Below, piece by piece: positions 23,724 to 27,783 of a stretch of DNA of 27,783 bases. Source of the DNA: Rubrivirga sp. Its GTDB lineage: Bacteria > Bacteroidota > Rhodothermia > Rhodothermales > Rubricoccaceae. Both the position numbers and the translations under genes were made by a program. Numbering within the stretch: the stretch's first letter is position 1; each line of letters begins with the position of its first letter. The notes below the pieces were generated by a model. The model was given only the letters and a program-made list of their open reading frames with translations, was not told the origin of the DNA and did no database searches. The stretch is taken from positions 1 to 27,783 of the forward strand of contig JAAXJP010000058.1 of assembly GCA_012269805.1 (NCBI GenBank), given 5' to 3'.

Positions 23724-25862
23724 ATGCGACCCACTGCTACTCACCTCGGGCGATGGCTCGGCGTGGCGGCCCTCGCGGCCGTCCTCGCGACGCCAGCCCT
23801 CGCCCAGCGGACCATCACGCTCCGCATGAACTCGGCGACCCAGCCGGACACCATCGCCGCGGACGCGGCCCTCTCGGGCGCCCAACTCCGCGGCGGGCTC
23901 GCCAGCGGAACGACCGCCCTCCCGGGCGGCGAGACCATCGACTGGAACGACAACACGACGCTCGTCCCGGAAAACGTCGGCGGCGACTACTGGGAGGTCG
24001 AGTTCCAGATCCCCGACGACGACGAGCTCAAGTTCAAGTTCTACTTCGGCCAGTCCGAGCCCGAGGGCGACCTGCCCGGCGGCTGGGAGGCCGGCGGCGA
24101 CCACGTCATCGAAGCCGGAACGGGCGACGTCTCGCTCGACCTCCACTACTTCGAGAAGGTCGCCGGCGACCAGGCCTACGACTGGCGGCCGTTCGAGGCC
24201 GGCGGCGACTCGGTCGCCGTCTGGTTCCGGACCTACATCGACACGGAGCAGGCGCTGACGAAGGGGCTCGACCTCGACGACGGCTCGCTCGTCGTCGGCG
24301 TCCGCGGCGACAACGCCACGGGCGGCAGCCAGGACGGCGGCGCGACCACCATCGACTGGGGCGCGACGAACGTCGTCCTCAACCGTGAGAGCGACAACCC
24401 GGCCTCGCCCGGCTTCAAGCTGTTCTCCGGCCGCGTGGCGTACCCCGCCTCGGCGGTCGGGTCGGAGCAGGCGTATAAGTTCTTCTTCTCCGACGGCGAC
24501 ACGACCGACGGCTGGGAGGACACGGCGGACGGCCAGAACCGGACGTTCACCGTCCCGGCCCAGGACTCCACCCTCCAGTGGAAGTACTTCGGCGACAGCC
24601 CCGCCAACGAAGGGACGGCTGTAACGGCCCTCGTGGGGTTCCAGGTCGACGTGTCGCCGATCTCCTCGATTGGCCTCTACCAGGTCGCCGACGACTTCGT
24701 CCAGGTCCGCGGTGGGTTCAACGGGTGGGACTGCCCCGACGACAACCAGGACGACTGCCTGCTCCAGCAGATCCCGGGTACGCCGGACTTCGCCCGCCAG
24801 GTGCCGATCACGGCCGCCCCGGGCGGCGATCCGCTCCCGTACAAGTTCTACGTCGACTTCCGCAATCCGGACGGGTCGGCCCAGTTCCAGGACGCCGCGG
24901 GCAACGACCTCGACGTCGGCTGGGAGGAGCCGCTCGACTACGGCGGCGGCAACCGGTTCTTCGACTTCTCCGGCACGGAGCAGACGCTCGACGAGCAGTT
25001 CTTCAACGGCGTCCGCCCCGGCAACGTCATCGCCGATGGCCAGTCGGTTGACCTCACGTTCATGGTCGACATGAGCGAGGCCACGATGTTCGAGGACGCC
25101 CAGGGCCGCGCGTTCGACCCGGCCGTCGACTCGGTCACGGTCCAGTTCGAGGACGTGGTCTGGCTCCTGACCCAGGGCTACATCCCGGGCAGCGACGACC
25201 TCATCGACTCGGGCGCGAGCGGCAACCTCATCGACGGGTTCTCGCTCTCCGACCCCGACGGCGACCTCGTCTACACGGGCACGCTCACGGTCGACGGCCC
25301 GACCTACAACGGGATCGGCTACCGGTACGTCTTCGCCAATGACGACGACGGCCTCCAAGTCGAGGGCTCGGGTGGGTTCGATGCCGGCCGCCGCCGCTAT
25401 CGGTACATCACCGACGTGACCGCCGACGCGTTCTCGTTCGCGAAGGACACGTTCCGGCCGGCCGGGCCGGGCGTTCAGGCGATGCCGTGGGAGATCAACC
25501 CGACCGGTCCGTTCGAGCCGGGTGACGTGGAGTTCTCCGTGCCCGTCGGCTTCGTCGACGAGGGCCTCGTCGTGTCCATCGGGGACGACCCAGCGCGCGA
25601 CGGCGACCTCGCGCTCGGAGCCGTCTACCCGAACCCGACGACGGGCCTGGCCCGCGTCGTCGTGGAGGCCCCGGCCGACGCGCCGGTGACCGTCCGCGTG
25701 TTCGACGTGACGGGCCGCGTGGTGGCCCGGGTGGTCGAGAGCGAGTACGCCTCGGGCCGCCCGCTCGAGATCGACACGCGCGGCCTCGCCGCCGGGCTCT
25801 ACCTCGTCCGCGCCGAGAGCGAGGCGGGCGTGGCCGTCCGGAGCCTGACGGTCGTCCGCTAG
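23724..25862 (+). CDS. Multi-module starch-binding-type surface protein with T9SS type A sorting domain
   Basis: The 712-residue protein is probably a secreted or surface glycan-binding protein, playing the part that SusE/SusF play elsewhere. Residues 1-27 form a signal peptide (ending TPALAQ). About four beta-sandwich modules follow (about 28-155, 158-300, 312-430, 443-600). The third shows the carbohydrate-binding signature VRGGFNGW (328-335) and PYKFYVDF, and the fourth opens with LTFMVDMSEA (about 444-453). Such MDVS/NMS-type starts followed by a G-x-FNGW strand are typical of CBM20/48-like starch modules. The C-terminal domain (about 628-712) is a textbook T9SS type A signal: AVYPNPTTG, VTVRVFDVTGRVVA and LAAGLYLVR. 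No catalytic motif was found. It has its own operator-like site upstream and is followed by two hairpins and then the amylase. Binding specificity is inferred from the amylase neighbour. Confidence 0.85.
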   Translation: MRPTATHLGRWLGVAALAAVLATPALAQRTITLRMNSATQPDTIAADAALSGAQLRGGLASGTTALPGGETIDWNDNTTLVPENVGGDYWEVEFQIPDDDELKFKFYFGQSEPEGDLPGGWEAGGDHVIEAGTGDVSLDLHYFEKVAGDQAYDWRPFEAGGDSVAVWFRTYIDTEQALTKGLDLDDGSLVVGVRGDNATGGSQDGGATTIDWGATNVVLNRESDNPASPGFKLFSGRVAYPASAVGSEQAYKFFFSDGDTTDGWEDTADGQNRTFTVPAQDSTLQWKYFGDSPANEGTAVTALVGFQVDVSPISSIGLYQVADDFVQVRGGFNGWDCPDDNQDDCLLQQIPGTPDFARQVPITAAPGGDPLPYKFYVDFRNPDGSAQFQDAAGNDLDVGWEEPLDYGGGNRFFDFSGTEQTLDEQFFNGVRPGNVIADGQSVDLTFMVDMSEATMFEDAQGRAFDPAVDSVTVQFEDVVWLLTQGYIPGSDDLIDSGASGNLIDGFSLSDPDGDLVYTGTLTVDGPTYNGIGYRYVFANDDDGLQVEGSGGFDAGRRRYRYITDVTADAFSFAKDTFRPAGPGVQAMPWEINPTGPFEPGDVEFSVPVGFVDEGLVVSIGDDPARDGDLALGAVYPNPTTGLARVVVEAPADAPVTVRVFDVTGRVVARVVESEYASGRPLEIDTRGLAAGLYLVRAESEAGVAVRSLTVVR

Positions 25863-25868
25863 CGACGC

Positions 25869-25905
25869 CGGCCCGGGCCGCCCCGAGAGGGGAGGGCCCG
25901 GGCCG
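25869..25905 (+). terminator. Upstream hairpin of a tandem terminator pair
   Basis: CGGCCCGGGCC (25869-25879) pairs perfectly with 25895-25905, and inside it CCCC/GGGG close a GAGA tetraloop (25881-25892). It starts 6 bases after the stop codon and is followed only by CTCTTTC, so it may terminate weakly or protect the 3' end of the upstream message. Confidence 0.6.
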
Positions 25906-25913
25906 CTCTTTCG

Positions 25914-25947
25914 CGCCGGCCGCTGTAAAGGGCGGCCGGCGTTTTTT
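25914..25947 (+). terminator. Strong intrinsic terminator just before the amylase gene
   Basis: CGCCGGCCGC (25914-25923) pairs perfectly with GCGGCCGGCG (25932-25941) around an 8-base loop and is followed by six T residues (25942-25947). This is the only hairpin in the window with a true T-tract. It ends 17 bases before the amylase ATG, leaving no room for a promoter between them. Confidence 0.88.
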
Positions 25948-25964
25948 CGACGCCCACCACGCCC

Positions 25965-27783
25965 ATGCGCTCGTTCGCCCTCCTGGCCCTGCTCGCCTCG
26001 GCCGGTCTCTGGACCGGGGCGCCGGCCCACGCCCAGCCGGTCGACGTGACGTTCCGGTTCCTGCCGGACCTCACGACGCCCCCGATCTCGCCCGTCTCCC
26101 GCGCTTTCGTGCCGGGCTCGTTCAACGACTGGGGGCCGAACGCGAGCGGCCAGATCGCGACGGGCGCGCCGAGCCAGGCGACCTACGAGCCGGCTCTCAA
26201 CGAGTACCGGTACACGACGACGCTCCAGGCCGGGCAGAGCTACGCCTACAAGGTCCACTATCACCGCAACGGCGCCGGGACCGACTGGGTCTGGCTGACG
26301 GACCCGCTCGGGACCGAGACGACCGGGCCCAACAACGACTCGGTCGTCCGCGTCGAGGACCCGTTCGTGTTCCAGATCGCGCGCGAGCAGAACGGGACGG
26401 CTGAGGTCCGTGCCGTCTCGGCCGGCGTGTTCGGGACGGCCGCAGTCACGTCGGTCGCATTTACCGTCAACGAGACGACGTACACCGACGGCGTCGAGGA
26501 CACGGGCGACGGCGTCTACCGCCTCACGCTGCCCGAGGCGGTCGCCCCCGGCGCCTACGTCCGCGTCGAGGCCACCGACGCCGACGGCCGGACGGCCAGC
26601 GCGGAGGTGGGCACGATCCCGCCCGACGTCACCGACGCGCCCGTGCCCGACGGGCTCGAGGACGGGATCACGTACGACCCCGCGGACCCGACGCGCGCCT
26701 GGCTCGTCCTCCGCGCCCCGGGCAAGCAGTTCGTCTACGCCCTCGGCGACTTCAACGGCTGGACGGCCGACGAGGACGCCCTCATGGTCCGCGACGACAC
26801 CGACGCGCTCGGCACGCGCTGGTGGATCGAGATCACCGGCCTCACGCCCGGCGTCGACTCCGCCTTCCAGTACTGGGTCGACGGGCTGATCCGCGTCACG
26901 GACCCGTACACCACGAAGGTGGTCTACCCCGGCGAGAGCGGGTACCCGGCCGGCGCCGTCGACCACGCCGTCGGCGTCCTGACGCCGGGCGCGGAGGCGT
27001 TCCCGTGGACCGACCAGGACTACGTGCCGCCGGCCCAGGAGGACCTCGTGATCTACGAGCTCCTCGTCCGCGACTTTCTCCGCGACCACAGCTTCACGGC
27101 GCTCACCGACACGCTCGACTACCTCGAGCGGCTCGGCGTCAACGCCATCGAGCTCATGCCGGTCTCGGAGTTCGACGGCGACGAGAGCTGGGGCTACAAC
27201 CCGGCCTTCCACCTCGCCCTCGACAAGTATTACGGCACGCCCGACGAGTTCAAGGCCTTCGTCGACGCGGCGCACGCGCGGGGGATGGCCGTGATCCTCG
27301 ACGTCGTCTACAACCACGCGACGGGGCAGAGCCCGCTCGTCCGCCTCTACAACCAGGGCGACTTCGGGCCGCCGACGCCCGACAACCCGTGGGCCAACGT
27401 CGAGGCCACGCACCCGTTCAACGTGTTCAACGACCTCGACCACACGAGCCCGCTCACGCAGCTCTGGCTCGACAAGGCCAACCGGTTCTGGGCCGACGAG
27501 TACCACGTCGACGGGTACCGCTTCGACCTCACGGGCGGGTTCTACCAGACGGGGAGCTACTTCGAGTACAACCCGCAGCGGATCGGCATCCTGACGCGGA
27601 TGATGGACGCGCTCTGGGCGACGAACCCGAACACGATCGTCATCTTGGAGCACCTCGTCGAGAACGGCCGGGAGTGGCGGGAGCTGGCGGCCCACCGCGC
27701 CGGCGACGACGCCCGGCCGGGCCCGCTCCTCTGGCACCACATGAACCGGGAGTACAGCCAGAGCGCGATGGGCTACCCGACCG
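25965..27783 (+). CDS. GH13 alpha-amylase family enzyme, 3' end beyond the window
   Basis: The frame is open from ATG 25965 to the window edge (606 codons visible). A signal peptide covers about 1-24 (ending APAHAQ). Two CBM48/E-set-like modules precede the catalytic domain: one near 30-120 with FVPGSFNDWG, one near 240-330 with YALGDFNGWT. The (beta/alpha)8 barrel starts near 360 (VIYELLVRDF). Conserved region I is DVVYNH (446-451). Region II is GYRFD (517-521) with nucleophile Asp521. Region III is VILEH with acid/base Glu562. Region IV with the third acidic residue lies beyond the end. All key residues in view are intact. The enzyme should hydrolyse alpha-1,4-glucans outside the cytoplasm. 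A T9SS sorting domain at the missing C-terminus is likely by analogy but unseen. Expression probably requires readthrough of the terminator at 25914-25947. Confidence 0.93.
   Translation, partial: MRSFALLALLASAGLWTGAPAHAQPVDVTFRFLPDLTTPPISPVSRAFVPGSFNDWGPNASGQIATGAPSQATYEPALNEYRYTTTLQAGQSYAYKVHYHRNGAGTDWVWLTDPLGTETTGPNNDSVVRVEDPFVFQIAREQNGTAEVRAVSAGVFGTAAVTSVAFTVNETTYTDGVEDTGDGVYRLTLPEAVAPGAYVRVEATDADGRTASAEVGTIPPDVTDAPVPDGLEDGITYDPADPTRAWLVLRAPGKQFVYALGDFNGWTADEDALMVRDDTDALGTRWWIEITGLTPGVDSAFQYWVDGLIRVTDPYTTKVVYPGESGYPAGAVDHAVGVLTPGAEAFPWTDQDYVPPAQEDLVIYELLVRDFLRDHSFTALTDTLDYLERLGVNAIELMPVSEFDGDESWGYNPAFHLALDKYYGTPDEFKAFVDAAHARGMAVILDVVYNHATGQSPLVRLYNQGDFGPPTPDNPWANVEATHPFNVFNDLDHTSPLTQLWLDKANRFWADEYHVDGYRFDLTGGFYQTGSYFEYNPQRIGILTRMMDALWATNPNTIVILEHLVENGREWRELAAHRAGDDARPGPLLWHHMNREYSQSAMGYPT

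Noticed and set aside
23703..27740. A reverse-strand open frame of 1345 codons opposite the binding protein and amylase
   Set aside because: Same compositional artefact: Val/Arg/Asp-rich product, no motifs, opposite strand clearly coding for T9SS-sorted and GH13 proteins.
1..27783. Search for tRNA genes, CRISPR arrays, mobile elements, phage genes or defence systems
   Set aside because: No tRNA-like cloverleaf, direct-repeat array, transposase, integrase or known defence gene signature was seen by eye on either strand.

Overview
The window is a GC-rich (roughly 70%) bacterial chromosome segment, densely packed with genes. Several features point to Bacteroidota in the broad sense: a T9SS type A C-terminal sorting domain, a PorV/PorQ-family porin, a TonB-dependent receptor with an N-terminal carboxypeptidase-regulatory-like domain, and start codons that mostly lack a Shine-Dalgarno sequence. 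The extreme GC content narrows this to something like Rhodothermota (Rubricoccaceae, Rubrivirga-like). That placement is inference from content, not from a database match. I see no tRNA, rRNA, CRISPR array, insertion sequence, integrase or phage gene, and no gene-free stretch longer than about 215 bases.

Left part (1-12856), mostly chromosomal housekeeping and envelope genes. It opens with a tandem rhomboid pair, of which the first looks catalytically competent and the second lacks both dyad residues; the second overlaps a membrane-anchored endonuclease/exonuclease/phosphatase-fold gene. A CaCA-type Ca2+ (or Na+)/cation antiporter, an L,D-transpeptidase, a reverse-strand secreted cysteine-rich protein with a VMO-I-like repeat, a KefB/KefC-type CPA2 antiporter with RCK domains, a reverse-strand lipoprotein and a membrane-anchored SGNH hydrolase with TPRs follow. 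Then come a second CaCA antiporter and ispG of the MEP isoprenoid pathway. GC-rich hairpins lie in the convergent gaps (5030-5061, 7949-7969) and after ispG.

Right part (13001-27783), a regulated glycan (probably starch or maltodextrin) utilisation locus. A LacI-family repressor gene is preceded by a perfect 14-bp palindrome. It runs, by overlaps or gaps of a few bases, into a SurA/PpiC-like lipoprotein, a TonB-dependent receptor, a 1326-aa surface protein with six Asp-rich calcium-type loops, and a PorV-family protein. A 12/14 match to the same palindrome precedes a second unit: a multi-module starch-binding-type protein with a T9SS sorting domain, then a GH13 alpha-amylase that runs off the window. 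No SusD gene is present.

Proposed working model (inference): the repressor senses a sugar and controls both units. The secreted amylase and binding protein act on polysaccharide at the surface. The receptor, its large partner protein and the PorV homologue form an outer-membrane uptake or surface complex, with the PPIase helping outer-membrane protein folding. A strong intrinsic terminator sits only 17 bases before the amylase start codon, which suggests that amylase expression depends on readthrough.
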